From Thermoplasmata archaeon (lineage in GTDB: Archaea; Thermoplasmatota; Thermoplasmata; Lutacidiplasmatales; UBA184): 64,000 bases of DNA. The stretch covers positions 1-64,000 of the forward strand of contig JAKIWG010000003.1 of assembly GCA_022750155.1 (NCBI GenBank), in the 5' to 3' direction. This document shows positions 34,205 through 42,651 of the stretch, piece by piece. Below the pieces are notes generated by a model. It had not been told where the DNA came from. It made no database searches and saw only the letters and a program-made list of their open reading frames with translations. Position 1 is the stretch's first letter. Each line of letters opens with the position of its first letter. Both the position numbers and the translations under genes were made by a program.

Positions 34205-34861
34205 CTAGCGATATCGTCGAGCGGAGGAGGTCCCGGCAGGTGCCGAGAGCACGGCCCGTAAGGAATCCAGGTCCCGGTCCCAACGGACCCCCAAGGAGGG
34301 CCGATGGAGTGCCGCGGCGGGGTGGAGCATGGGGAAGAACCTGCGCCCGCCCGATTCGACGACCGTTCCGGCCGCGTCGGTGATCTTCGGCGACCCCGGG
34401 AGGAGCGTTCCGAGGGCGTGGGCCCCCATCGGCACGATCCATTCCGGGTCGAGGAGGGCGACCTGGCGGGTCAGGAACGGCCGGCAGGTCCGCGCGGCCT
34501 CGCGGTCGAAGACGTTGGACGGGGGCCGACATTTGATCAGGTTCAAGATGCCGAACTGCGTCGATCCGAGCCCGACGTAGGCGATCGCCCGGTCGAGGCG
34601 CTGACCGGAGCGCCCGACGAACGGGATGCCCTGTCGGTCCTCCTCGGCGCCCGGGGCCTCCCCCACGAACAGTACCCTCGGCTGCATCCCCCCGCGATAC
34701 ACCACCACGTGCTCGCGGGTCCGGTGGAGCTGGCAGCGCGTGCATCCGCGGATCTCCTCGACGAGCTCGGCCCATCCGGACGGGAATGCGGGAGCGGTCG
34801 CCTCCGACCCGGATGCGACGGCCGCGGAAGCAGTCGCCGATCGTTCGGAGCGCGCTCGCAT
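34205..34861 (-). CDS. udg: Uracil-DNA glycosylase, family 4 (iron-sulfur)
   Basis: This 218-residue glycosylase removes uracil from deaminated DNA. Family 4 motifs are GEAPGAEEDRQGIPFVGRSGQ (about residues 71-91, the first key residues GEAPG) and MLHPAA near the end. The four iron-sulfur cysteines are CTRC at about residues 40-43 and the two in KCRPP and RTCRPF. Its position upstream of polB fits a uracil-repair role; archaeal B polymerases can stall at uracil. The first 25 residues are Ala/Ser-rich and the start is uncertain (34916 is possible). Confidence 0.94.
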   Translation of the reverse strand: MRARSERSATASAAVASGSEATAPAFPSGWAELVEEIRGCTRCQLHRTREHVVVYRGGMQPRVLFVGEAPGAEEDRQGIPFVGRSGQRLDRAIAYVGLGSTQFGILNLIKCRPPSNVFDREAARTCRPFLTRQVALLDPEWIVPMGAHALGTLLPGSPKITDAAGTVVESGGRRFFPMLHPAAALHRPSLGVRWDRDLDSLRAVLSAPAGTSSARRYR

Positions 34862-34965
34862 CGCTCGACCTACTCACGCGGGGCCTTGAGGGGGAGGTGG
34901 AACGGCGCGCCGCCACCTCGTCCGGGCCGCTCCCCTGACGTGCGAGACGCCGTCACGCGCCTAAT

Positions 34966-34974
34966 CTTAAATAG
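34966..34974 (+). promoter_or_regulatory. TATA box of the uS12-uS7-EF-2 operon
   Basis: CTTAAATAG about 40 bases before the ATG at 35011. The implied start of transcription lies near 34995, downstream of an in-frame GTG at 34984, which excludes that start. GAGAGG at 35000-35005 is the Shine-Dalgarno site. Confidence 0.6.
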
Positions 34975-35010
34975 AGCGGCTCGGTGGCTCGAGACCCTCG
35001 AGAGGAATCG

Positions 35011-35445
35011 ATGCCTCCGCCGTCCGGCCTGAACACCGCGGGCAAGCTGCAGACGCTCCGCCAGCGGCGACGCTGGTCGGACCGGTACTACAAGCGGCGC
35101 ACCCTCCACCTGAAGGAGCGGTCGGACCCGTTGGAGGGGGCCCCCCAGGGCCGCGGGATCGTCCTGGAGAAGGTCGGAGTCGAGGCCAAGCAGCCGAACT
35201 CCGCCATCCGAAAGTGCATCAAGGTCCAACTGATCAAGAACGGTCGCCAGATCACCGCCTTCGCCGTGGGGGACGGCGCCATCAACTTCATCGATGAGCA
35301 CGACGAAGTGCTCGTGGAAGGGATCGGAGGGCGGATGGGGCGTTCCTACGGGGACATCCCCGGCGTCCGATACAAGGTCATCCAGGTCAACGGGACGTCG
35401 CTCGACGAGCTCGTCCGCGGACGCAAGGAGAAGCCGCAGCGATGA
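35011..35445 (+). CDS. rps12: Small ribosomal subunit protein uS12
   Basis: This 144-residue decoding-centre protein shows the archaeal pattern [23 protein letters not shown] region (motif residues 7-29), [12 protein letters not shown], and the [14 protein letters not shown] block. ATG at 35011 is preferred to GTG 34984 because of the promoter position and GAGAGG. It is the first gene of the uS12-uS7-EF-2 operon and overlaps uS7 by four bases (ATGA). Confidence 0.96.
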   Translation: MPPPSGLNTAGKLQTLRQRRRWSDRYYKRRTLHLKERSDPLEGAPQGRGIVLEKVGVEAKQPNSAIRKCIKVQLIKNGRQITAFAVGDGAINFIDEHDEVLVEGIGGRMGRSYGDIPGVRYKVIQVNGTSLDELVRGRKEKPQR

Positions 35446-36107
35446 GCGGAGCCCCGAACCCCCTACGACCCCCACCGGAGATCATCGACGAGGTCACCGG
35501 TCCGATCATCCAGCGGCCGGCGCCCCCACCGCCCCCCCCGTTCCCGCTCCCTCCCCTGTTCGGGAAGTATTCGTTCGAGGGGATCGAGGTGCACGACACC
35601 GGCCTCCAGCCGTACCTCTACCTCCACCCGATCTACGCGGCCCACACCGAGGGAAAGCTCTCGGGACGCCCGTTCATGAAGACCCACATGCACCTGGTCG
35701 AGCGGCTCGCCAACCACCTGATGAAGGGGGGCAAGTTCACCGGGAAGAAGTCGAAGGCCCTCGCGACGGTCCGGATGGCGTTCGACGAGGTCCACGCGAC
35801 GACCCAGAAGAATCCCCTGCAGATGCTGGTGGACGCGGTCGAGAACGCGGCCCCTCGCGAGGAGGTCACCCGGCTCCAGTTCGGCGGCATCTCGGTCCCT
35901 CGGGCCGTCGACGCCTCCCCCGCCCGCAGGGTGAGCGTCGCGATCCGCAACCTCGCCGACGGAGCGATCGCCGGCTCCCGCAAGTCCACCCGACCGATCC
36001 ACTCCTGCCTCGCCAACGAGATCGTCCTGGCGGCGAAGGGGGACCTCACCAGCTACGCCGTAGGCCGCAAGGAAGAGGTCGAGCGGGTCGCCCAGTCGGC
36101 GCGCTAG
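35442..36107 (+). CDS. rps7: Small ribosomal subunit protein uS7, with Pro-rich N-terminal extension
   Basis: uS7 nucleates the 30S head. The core starts near residue 40 ([23 protein letters not shown]) and contains [24 protein letters not shown] and [32 protein letters not shown], all typical (motifs from residues 80 to 165). The first 38 residues are an extension with a run of six prolines that I do not see in the usual archaeal protein. The ATG overlaps the uS12 stop. Confidence 0.94.
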   Translation: MSGAPNPLRPPPEIIDEVTGPIIQRPAPPPPPPFPLPPLFGKYSFEGIEVHDTGLQPYLYLHPIYAAHTEGKLSGRPFMKTHMHLVERLANHLMKGGKFTGKKSKALATVRMAFDEVHATTQKNPLQMLVDAVENAAPREEVTRLQFGGISVPRAVDASPARRVSVAIRNLADGAIAGSRKSTRPIHSCLANEIVLAAKGDLTSYAVGRKEEVERVAQSAR

Positions 36108-36126
36108 GCAGGGGGGTCGGAGCGAG

Positions 36127-38328
36127 ATGACGCACATCCGTGCCGAGTTGGCGAAAGCCATCCCGGACATGATGAAGAACCTCGACCGGATCCGCAACAT
36201 CGGGATCGTCGCCCACATCCATCACGGCAAGACGACCCTCTCGGACAACCTGCTCGCCGCCGCGGGGATGATCTCCAACGAGCTCGCGGGCAAGCAACTG
36301 TATCTCAACTTTGACGAGCAGGAACAGGCCCGCCTGCTCACGATCAACAACGCCGACGTCACCATCGTCCACGAGTTCGAGGGCCAGCAGCACCTGATCA
36401 ACCTCATCGACACGCCCGGCCACGTCGATTTCGGCGGGGACGTGACGCGGGCCATGCGGGCGGTCGACGGGGCGGTCGTCGTCGTCTGCGCCGTCGAGGG
36501 GGTCATGGCCCAGACGGAGACGGTGCTCCGCCAGGCGCTCCGCGAGAAGGTCCAGCCGGTGCTGTTCATCAACAAGGTCGACCGGGCCATCAAGGAGCTC
36601 CAGCTCACCCCGGAATCGCTGCAGAAGCGGTTCACCACGATCATCTCCGAGGTCAACGAGCTCATCCGTCGGATGGCGCCGGAGGAGTTCGTCGACACGT
36701 GGTCGGTGGACCCGCGCGACGGCTCGGTGGCGTTCGGATCCGGCTACGAGAACTGGGCGATCAGCGTGCCCTACATGCTGAAGACCGGGGTCAAGTTCAA
36801 GGACATCATCGACTACGTTTCGACCGGCCGCTCCCGCGAGATCGCGCTCAAGGCGAGGATCAACGACGTCGTCTTCGACATGGTCGTCAAGCACCTTCCC
36901 TCGCCGTCCGTCGCCCAGAAGTACCGCATCCCGAACATCTGGAAGGGGGACATCAACTCCACCGTCGGCCAGGCGATGATGACCACGAACGCGGAGGGGC
37001 CCACCGCCTTCATGGTCACCGACATCACGATGGACCCGAACGCCGGGGAGATCGCGACCGGCCGCGTCTTTTCCGGTCGGCTCCAGAAGGGCATGGAGCT
37101 CTCGGTCGTCGGCACCAAGCTGAAGAACCGCGTCCAGCACGTCTCGCTGTTCATGGGACCGGAGCGCCTCATGGTCGAGGAGGTCCAGGCCGGGAACATC
37201 GCGGCGATCATCGGCCTCAGCGATGCGTTCGCCGGGACGACGATGTCGAACGCGCCGGAGATGGTCCCGTTCGAAGAGATCCGGCACGTCTCGGAGCCGG
37301 TCGTCACCGTCGCCATCGAGCCGAAGCACATGGGCGACCTCCCGAAGCTCATCGAGACGATGCGCAAGATCGGGAAGGAGGACGCTTCCCTGAAGGTCGA
37401 GATCAACCAGGAGACCGGCGAGCACCTGCTCTCGGGCATGGGCGAGCTCCACCTGGAGATCACCCAATACCGGATCACCAACGATTACAAGGTGGAGATC
37501 TCGGCGAGCAAGCCGATCGTCGTCTACCGGGAGACGGTCGGGGGACCCGGGGGCCCGTTCGAGGGCAAGTCGCCGAACAAGCACAACAAGTTCTACTTCG
37601 AAGTCGAGACGCTGCCCGCCGGGATCATCCAGGCGATCAAGGAGGGCGAGATCCCCCAGGGGAAGTCGTTCAAGGACCTCAAGACGCTCGTGACGAAGAT
37701 GGACGCCCTCGGCCTGTCGCGCGAGGAGGGTCGGGGCCTCATCGCCGTCGAGGGGACGAACATGCTCGTCGACGTCACGAAGGGGATCCAGTACCTCAAC
37801 GAGACGATGGACCTGGTCGTCGACGCGTTCAAGGAGGCGATGAACCGCGGGCCGCTCGCCAACGAGAAGGTCTACGGGCTCAAGCTCCGCCTCGTCGATG
37901 CGAAGCTGCACGAGGACTCGATCCACCGCGGGCCGGCCCAGACGATCCCCGCCGCCCGTTCCGGAGCCTACGGGGCCATGTGCCTCGCCGGCCGCGTGCT
38001 CCTCGAGCCGCTCCAGAAGGTCACGGTCAACGTCCCCCAGGAGATCCTCTCCTCCGCCACCCGCGAGCTCCAGCGGCGCCGCGGAGAGATCCTCGACATG
38101 ACGAGCGTCGGGGACCTCCAGACGATCATCGCCAAGGTGCCCGTCGCCGAGATGTTCGGGTTCGCCTCGGATATCCGTAGCGCGACGGCCGGCAAGGTCC
38201 TCTGGGCGACGGAATCGCTCGGGTTCGAGGTGCTGCCGAAGGAATTGCAGAAGCCGGTGGTCGCCGAGATCCGGCAGCGCCGCGGCCTCAAGCCCGAACC
38301 GTACGACGCGGCATACTACTCCGGGTAG
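36127..38328 (+). CDS. fusA: Elongation factor 2 with altered P-loop and switch I
   Basis: EF-2 drives translocation. G-motifs are AHIHHGKTT (29-37), RLLT (69-72), DTPGH (95-99) and NKVD (149-152). The diphthamide-site histidine in SIHRGPAQ is residue 600. The consensus P-loop AHxDHGKT has His in place of Asp at residue 32. The consensus switch I RGIT has Leu in place of Gly at residue 70. The rest of the chain, 733 residues, looks intact, and this is the only EF-2 gene in view, so it should be the working factor. It follows uS7 by 19 bases. Confidence 0.95.
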   Translation: MTHIRAELAKAIPDMMKNLDRIRNIGIVAHIHHGKTTLSDNLLAAAGMISNELAGKQLYLNFDEQEQARLLTINNADVTIVHEFEGQQHLINLIDTPGHVDFGGDVTRAMRAVDGAVVVVCAVEGVMAQTETVLRQALREKVQPVLFINKVDRAIKELQLTPESLQKRFTTIISEVNELIRRMAPEEFVDTWSVDPRDGSVAFGSGYENWAISVPYMLKTGVKFKDIIDYVSTGRSREIALKARINDVVFDMVVKHLPSPSVAQKYRIPNIWKGDINSTVGQAMMTTNAEGPTAFMVTDITMDPNAGEIATGRVFSGRLQKGMELSVVGTKLKNRVQHVSLFMGPERLMVEEVQAGNIAAIIGLSDAFAGTTMSNAPEMVPFEEIRHVSEPVVTVAIEPKHMGDLPKLIETMRKIGKEDASLKVEINQETGEHLLSGMGELHLEITQYRITNDYKVEISASKPIVVYRETVGGPGGPFEGKSPNKHNKFYFEVETLPAGIIQAIKEGEIPQGKSFKDLKTLVTKMDALGLSREEGRGLIAVEGTNMLVDVTKGIQYLNETMDLVVDAFKEAMNRGPLANEKVYGLKLRLVDAKLHEDSIHRGPAQTIPAARSGAYGAMCLAGRVLLEPLQKVTVNVPQEILSSATRELQRRRGEILDMTSVGDLQTIIAKVPVAEMFGFASDIRSATAGKVLWATESLGFEVLPKELQKPVVAEIRQRRGLKPEPYDAAYYSG

Positions 38329-38372
38329 GTCGATGGACAGGCCCGTCCGGGCCTCGCCTAGTGGGAACGAAG

Positions 38373-38954
38373 CTACCGGGCCCGTGGGCCGCGGGGCGAC
38401 CGACCGTCGAGGGTCCGTTGGGCCGGGTCTCGCGGACCTTCCGGCGTCTTCGACCGGAGCGGCCAGGCCCCTTCCCGGTCGAGGAGCCAGCGCTTTCGCC
38501 ACAGCCCGAGACCAAAGCCCGTGAGCGAGCCGGTCTCGCCGACGACCCGGTGGCACGGAATGATGATCGGGATGGGGTTGCGATGCATCGCCCCGCCGAC
38601 CGCCCGGGCCGAGCCCGGGTGACCGGCGCGCCGGGCGAGCTCGCCGTAGGTGACGGTCTCGCCGGCCGGGACTCGGCAGAGCTCCGCCCATACCGCGGCA
38701 TCGAACGCCGAGCCCCCCGGAGTCTGCGGCTCGAGCTCGAAGGTGGTCCGCTTCCCCCGGAAGTACTCCGAGAGCTGGCGAGGGGCACTCCCGGCGGGGA
38801 ACGGGGGCCGGCGGACCTTCACGCCTTCGGGGACGCCCGATTGCTCGAGACCGCGCTCCAGCAGATCGACGACGCGGACCGTGCGGCCGCGGTACAGGAT
38901 TCGGAAGGTACCGATGGGCGTCGGGACGTCGGCGCACTCCAACGGTTCGCTCAT
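38373..38954 (-). CDS. ogt: Methylated-DNA--protein-cysteine methyltransferase
   Basis: This suicide protein removes alkyl groups from O6-guanine. The acceptor site is IIIPCHRVVG (about residue 133), preceded by the recognition motif PAGETVTYGELARRAGHPGSARAVGGAMHRNP region (residues about 95-126) with the Arg finger. Length is 193 residues with a basic 25-residue tail. ATG 38954 is chosen because CCTTAAGT lies about 27 bases upstream; an in-frame extension to 38999 is unlikely. Confidence 0.94.
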   Translation of the reverse strand: MSEPLECADVPTPIGTFRILYRGRTVRVVDLLERGLEQSGVPEGVKVRRPPFPAGSAPRQLSEYFRGKRTTFELEPQTPGGSAFDAAVWAELCRVPAGETVTYGELARRAGHPGSARAVGGAMHRNPIPIIIPCHRVVGETGSLTGFGLGLWRKRWLLDREGAWPLRSKTPEGPRDPAQRTLDGRSPRGPRAR

Positions 38955-38975
38955 GGCGCCCGGACCCGTTCCGGG

Positions 38976-38983
38976 ACTTAAGG
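38976..38983 (-). promoter_or_regulatory. TATA-like box of ogt
   Basis: CCTTAAGT on the minus strand about 27 bases before the ATG at 38954; decides the start. Confidence 0.55.
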
Positions 38984-39013
38984 AAATGGCCCGACCCACC
39001 GCTCCTCGGCGCG

Positions 39014-39688
39014 CTAGGCGAGGCCGGAGTCGCTGATCGAGAACTCCGCGGCCTGCTCCGGCCGGGAGCGGTGCTTGACGAGGACGACCCGCCGGCGATT
39101 TCCGTTGAGCCGGTCGAACCGAAGGATCGTCTTCGCCGCATGGTTGACGAACGATCCCCCCAGCGGCTCGATCGTCCCGGCCTTCATGCTCCGCCAGACC
39201 TGGTTGGTGAAGACGACGGGTACCGCCGTCGCGAGCGACGTCGAGAGCAGGTCCCCGAGCTCGAGGGCCATCGCGAGCCGTCCTGAATCCTCGTCGTCGC
39301 CGGAGAGCGTCAGCCGATAGAACAGGGTCGCCGAGTCGACGACGATGAGGCCGACCGGCCGCTGGCCTTCACGGGTCAGCGCGCACGCCGTGGCGACCGC
39401 CCGGTTCTGCTCGTCGAGGTTCTTCGGCGTCGACAACAGGACCCGGCGGAGGACGTCCTGGGCACGTCCGCCGGAGATCGACTCGATCCGGTCGACCGAA
39501 ACCCCTTCGGTATCGATGTAGAATACCCAACGGTCGGCGAGGGCGACGCGGGCCGCCAGCTGCAGGCAGAAGAGCGTCTTGCCGCTCCCGCCCTCCCCGT
39601 AGAGCTCGGTCAGCCCGTCGGTCTCGATGCCACCGCCGAGGATCGCGTCGACGGAGGGGATCCCCGTCGAGAGGCGGTCCTCAGGCAT
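39014..39688 (-). CDS. radB: DNA repair and recombination protein RadB
   Basis: RadB is a short RecA/Rad51 paralogue of euryarchaeal lineages. Walker A is LYGEGGSGKTLF (about residues 30-41), Walker B VGLIVVDSATLFYR, and FTNQVW and GGSFVNHAAKTILRFD are conserved. At 224 residues it lacks the N-terminal helix-hairpin-helix of RadA. ATG 39688 has GGTTATGC about 26 bases upstream. It likely acts in recombination mediation next to ogt and the RNase J gene. Confidence 0.95.
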   Translation of the reverse strand: MPEDRLSTGIPSVDAILGGGIETDGLTELYGEGGSGKTLFCLQLAARVALADRWVFYIDTEGVSVDRIESISGGRAQDVLRRVLLSTPKNLDEQNRAVATACALTREGQRPVGLIVVDSATLFYRLTLSGDDEDSGRLAMALELGDLLSTSLATAVPVVFTNQVWRSMKAGTIEPLGGSFVNHAAKTILRFDRLNGNRRRVVLVKHRSRPEQAAEFSISDSGLA

Positions 39689-39711
39689 CGACCCAAGGAC
39701 GGGTCCGGAGC

Positions 39712-39719
39712 GCATAACC
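39712..39719 (-). promoter_or_regulatory. TATA-like box of radB
   Basis: GGTTATGC on the minus strand about 26 bases before the ATG at 39688. Confidence 0.5.
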
Positions 39720-39737
39720 TCCGACCCGACGCGCGGC

Positions 39738-41078
39738 TCACGAACGGAGCGGGTAGCGCTCCCCCTTCACCGGAGGCAAGGAGCTCGGCCCGTACCCGGC
39801 GAACTCCTCCGGGTGCTCGGTGTGCACGGGGAACACGGTGCCGGGGCCGATCTGGCGGGCCACCTGGGCGAGTTCCGGCCCCGCGCAGTGGCCGGAGGCA
39901 TGGTACTGGTGGAACGCGAGGCCGAAATGGTCGAGCCAGTTGTGCAATACCTGGTCGTCGACATCGTCCTCGGAGAATGGCTCGCTCATCGAGTGGATGA
40001 ACGGGCTTCCCCGGGGAGGGCGCACATCGATCAGTTCGGCGAAGTGGGGCAGGTCCAGCGAGAGCAGGATCTCGCTCCCGTGCCGGCCGACGTAGGCGGC
40101 GTCGACGGCGTCGTCGAGGAACGGTCGCTCCCATTTGAACGTCTTCTTCTTCGAACGCGCGTAGACGCGCAACCCCTCGGAGCGACCGGGGGTCGGCACC
40201 TGGGGGCCCAAGGTCGGGGCCATGGAGGTGAGCAGGTGCGCGGTCTTGACCGGGACCACGAACTCCCTCCCCGCCTCCCGAGCTGCGTGGTAGAGCGTGG
40301 TGAGCCGGTCGATGTCCCTCGGGTAGCAGCTGACGAGGGCCAGACGATCGCTCTTCTCGAGGAGCCCATCCACCCCTTCGCGTACGCCGGCCTCGGAGAA
40401 ATTGCGTCGCGGGTCGGGTCCGGCCCGCGTCCCTTCCATGATCAGGGCGACGGGCTTCTCCGAGGCCGCCTGTTCGACGAAGGCGTGGGTTTGGGCGGCC
40501 CGGGGCCCGTGCATCCGGAAATCGCCGGTGTAGGCGATCGTGCCCTGGCGGGTGCGGATGAGGAAGCCGTACGCCGACGGGATGGAGTGGTCGACCGGGA
40601 CCGGCTCGACCTCGAGGTGGCCGATCTGCACGCGGGTCCCGTCCGGGACGACCCTCCAGTCATGGTCCCCGTATTTCTGGGTCCCGGCCGTCTGGATCGT
40701 GTCCAGTAGCTGCTTCGTGCCCGGGGCGACGTACACCGGGATCTCCGGGTCGACGAGGTCGAGGTGACCGGCGTGGTCCAGGTGGGCGTGGCTGACGAAT
40801 AGGCCGTGGACCTCTGGGGCCTTGTAGGGGAGGTCGGAACCCGCGAGGGCATCGGCGGAGTAGAGCCCGTCAAGCCGGGGCAGGAGGTCGAACTCGAGGA
40901 GGTCCTTCACCGGGCTCACCGACCTCGGTTGGAGGAAGTTGATGTAGAACTGCTCCCACCGGTCGGAGAACGAGGGGCCGAAATCGAAGAGGATACGGTC
41001 GGGGCCGTCCTCGACCAGTATCTTGTTCCCCCCGATCTCGTGGACCCCGCCAAGGAACGTGATGGACGGTCCCGGCAT
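39738..41078 (-). CDS. rnj: Ribonuclease J-like beta-CASP metallo-hydrolase
   Basis: This 446-residue protein is an archaeal RNase J type 5'-3' exonuclease. The metallo-beta-lactamase HxHxDH motif is SHAHLDHAGH (about residue 85). Other metal ligands are the HS of PVDHSIPSAYG and the D of YTGDFRMHG. Beta-CASP motifs include YHASGHC and FPVHTEHPEEF near the C-terminus. The ATG at 41078 starts right at the conserved strand ITFLGGVHEIGGNKI; upstream in-frame residues look like spacer. Confidence 0.92.
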   Translation of the reverse strand: MPGPSITFLGGVHEIGGNKILVEDGPDRILFDFGPSFSDRWEQFYINFLQPRSVSPVKDLLEFDLLPRLDGLYSADALAGSDLPYKAPEVHGLFVSHAHLDHAGHLDLVDPEIPVYVAPGTKQLLDTIQTAGTQKYGDHDWRVVPDGTRVQIGHLEVEPVPVDHSIPSAYGFLIRTRQGTIAYTGDFRMHGPRAAQTHAFVEQAASEKPVALIMEGTRAGPDPRRNFSEAGVREGVDGLLEKSDRLALVSCYPRDIDRLTTLYHAAREAGREFVVPVKTAHLLTSMAPTLGPQVPTPGRSEGLRVYARSKKKTFKWERPFLDDAVDAAYVGRHGSEILLSLDLPHFAELIDVRPPRGSPFIHSMSEPFSEDDVDDQVLHNWLDHFGLAFHQYHASGHCAGPELAQVARQIGPGTVFPVHTEHPEEFAGYGPSSLPPVKGERYPLRS

Positions 41079-41294
41079 GTCATCGCCACCCCCGACTTCG
41101 GTGAAAGGGTTTCCTGGCGCCGTCCCCCCTCGCGTCCCGATCTCGCGACGCCGCGATGCGTTGCGGTCGCCCGGCCCGCCGGAGGAGAAACTCGGCCGAA
41201 CCTCGCGGAAACCACGGCTCACCGGCCGTCCGGAGAACCGGCCAAATGCGCCCTTTTATGGGGGGCCACAGAATCGCCCGGTCGAGCGGCGGTC

Positions 41295-42335
41295 ATGCGA
41301 GCTCTTCGCGCCCTGGTGCGCTCCGGCCTGGTGGCGACCCTCCCGATGTCGGCGTTGGTCCTGCTCTTGGTCGTCCCGACCGGGATCGGGTCTTCAATGG
41401 CTTCTTCCCACGTTTCCGGGGGACCTGCTGCCACGGTCCACCCCACCGCCGTTCACCCTGCTCCCCGATGGGTCGACCCGATGGTGTACGATGCGAAGGA
41501 TGGCTACGTGGTACTGTTCGGCGGCGGCGGACCCACCAAGAATTTCGCCGACACTTGGACCTATCAGGCCGGGGTCTGGACCAAGCTGACGCCTCCCACG
41601 CACCCCAGCGCCCGGAACGTCGAAGGGTTGGTCTACGATGCGAGGGATGGGAAGGTCCTGCTGTTCGGGGGGGGAGACTCCACCGGCTACCTCGGGGACA
41701 CCTGGGAGTTCAGTGCCGGCCTCTGGACGCAACTCCACCTGGCCCTGGCTCCGTCGCCGCGCGGCGCCATGGGGATGGCCTATGACGCGAAGAACCGGTA
41801 CGTGGTCCTGTTCGGGGGAGAGGGGCCGGGCCCGATGCTCAACGACACGTGGGCATTCGCGAACGGCCACTGGAAGCTCCTTTCCCCCACCACGGCGCCG
41901 ACCCCGCGGCGCTCCTTTGGCATGACGTACGACGCGGCGGACGGCTACGTCGTGCTGTTCGGCGGGCTGGCCGCGGGCGACGCGAACGACACCTGGACGT
42001 TCTCGGGTGGCGTGTGGACCCAGCTCTCGCCGACGACCGCCCCCGGGGTCCGGGTCGCCCTGGCGATGGTATACGACTCGAAGGCGGGGACGGTCATCCT
42101 GTTCGGCGGGCGCGACGACAACACGCTCAGCCTCTACCACGACACGTGGGCGTTCCTCGGCGGAGCCTGGACGCTCCAGAACACCACGACGAGCCCGCCC
42201 GCTCGGCAGTGGCCCGGGATGGCCTACGACGGCGCCAGCGGGCGCGTGGTGCTGTTCGGCGGCGGCTCTACCGCCTACGCCCCGGTGTCGGTCCTTGGCG
42301 ACACGCACACGTACTCGGCGGGCGTCTGGAGCTAG
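41295..42335 (+). CDS. Secreted kelch-repeat beta-propeller protein (copy 1)
   Basis: This 346-residue protein has an N-terminal hydrophobic signal segment (about 10-32) and six kelch repeats of about 47 residues, each of form D-A-x-D-G-Y-V-V-L-F-G-G ... D-T-W-x-F/Y ... G-x-W. It ends exactly with the last GVWS, with no C-terminal anchor visible. It should fold as a six-bladed propeller outside the cell, likely for adhesion or binding; no enzyme motif is seen. A TATA-like CCTTTTATGG lies about 40 bases before the ATG. The next gene is its paralogue. Confidence 0.85.
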   Translation: MRALRALVRSGLVATLPMSALVLLLVVPTGIGSSMASSHVSGGPAATVHPTAVHPAPRWVDPMVYDAKDGYVVLFGGGGPTKNFADTWTYQAGVWTKLTPPTHPSARNVEGLVYDARDGKVLLFGGGDSTGYLGDTWEFSAGLWTQLHLALAPSPRGAMGMAYDAKNRYVVLFGGEGPGPMLNDTWAFANGHWKLLSPTTAPTPRRSFGMTYDAADGYVVLFGGLAAGDANDTWTFSGGVWTQLSPTTAPGVRVALAMVYDSKAGTVILFGGRDDNTLSLYHDTWAFLGGAWTLQNTTTSPPARQWPGMAYDGASGRVVLFGGGSTAYAPVSVLGDTHTYSAGVWS

Positions 42336-42651
42336 CCGGGGGCCGCTAGGAGCAGTCGGCCGGGCGACCCGCAATGGGTAGGACCGGACCTGAACCGGTC
42401 GAGTTCGAGCCGGGGCCCAACCCAGATCAGACCGTGGCGACGACCCGGGCGACCCGGGCGACCGGGGGGACGCGGCGGCCTCGCCTCCCGAGCGGGCCGA
42501 AGCGGTCGGCGCGTTCCTCCACGACCACGCTCCTGGGGGGGGCCTCCCGCCCTCAACGGACCGCAAGATCGCAGCTGGGTCACCGCCACGCGCCACTATG
42601 AATGGCGAACCTATTTGGGGGACGACGGATTGCGCGATTCGGGTGGCGGTC
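42336..42651. other. Spacer between kelch paralogues
   Basis: No credible gene lies in this 316-base spacer. It contains three tandem copies of CGACCCGGG (42441-42467, the third with one mismatch) and, near its end, the CTATTTGG promoter box (42611-42618) of the second kelch gene. Confidence 0.5.
42441..42467 (+). repeat. Tandem 9-base repeat, three copies
   Basis: CGACCCGGG twice exactly and once with one mismatch; a short local duplication in the spacer. Confidence 0.7.

Noticed and set aside
36046..39141. 1031-codon open frame on the minus strand opposite EF-2
   Set aside because: Antisense frame free of stops only because of GC-rich codon use; Asp/Glu/Arg/His-rich with no domain, while the plus strand carries an undoubted EF-2.
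42441..42467. CRISPR-like repeat
   Set aside because: Three contiguous 9-base copies without spacers; a simple tandem duplication.
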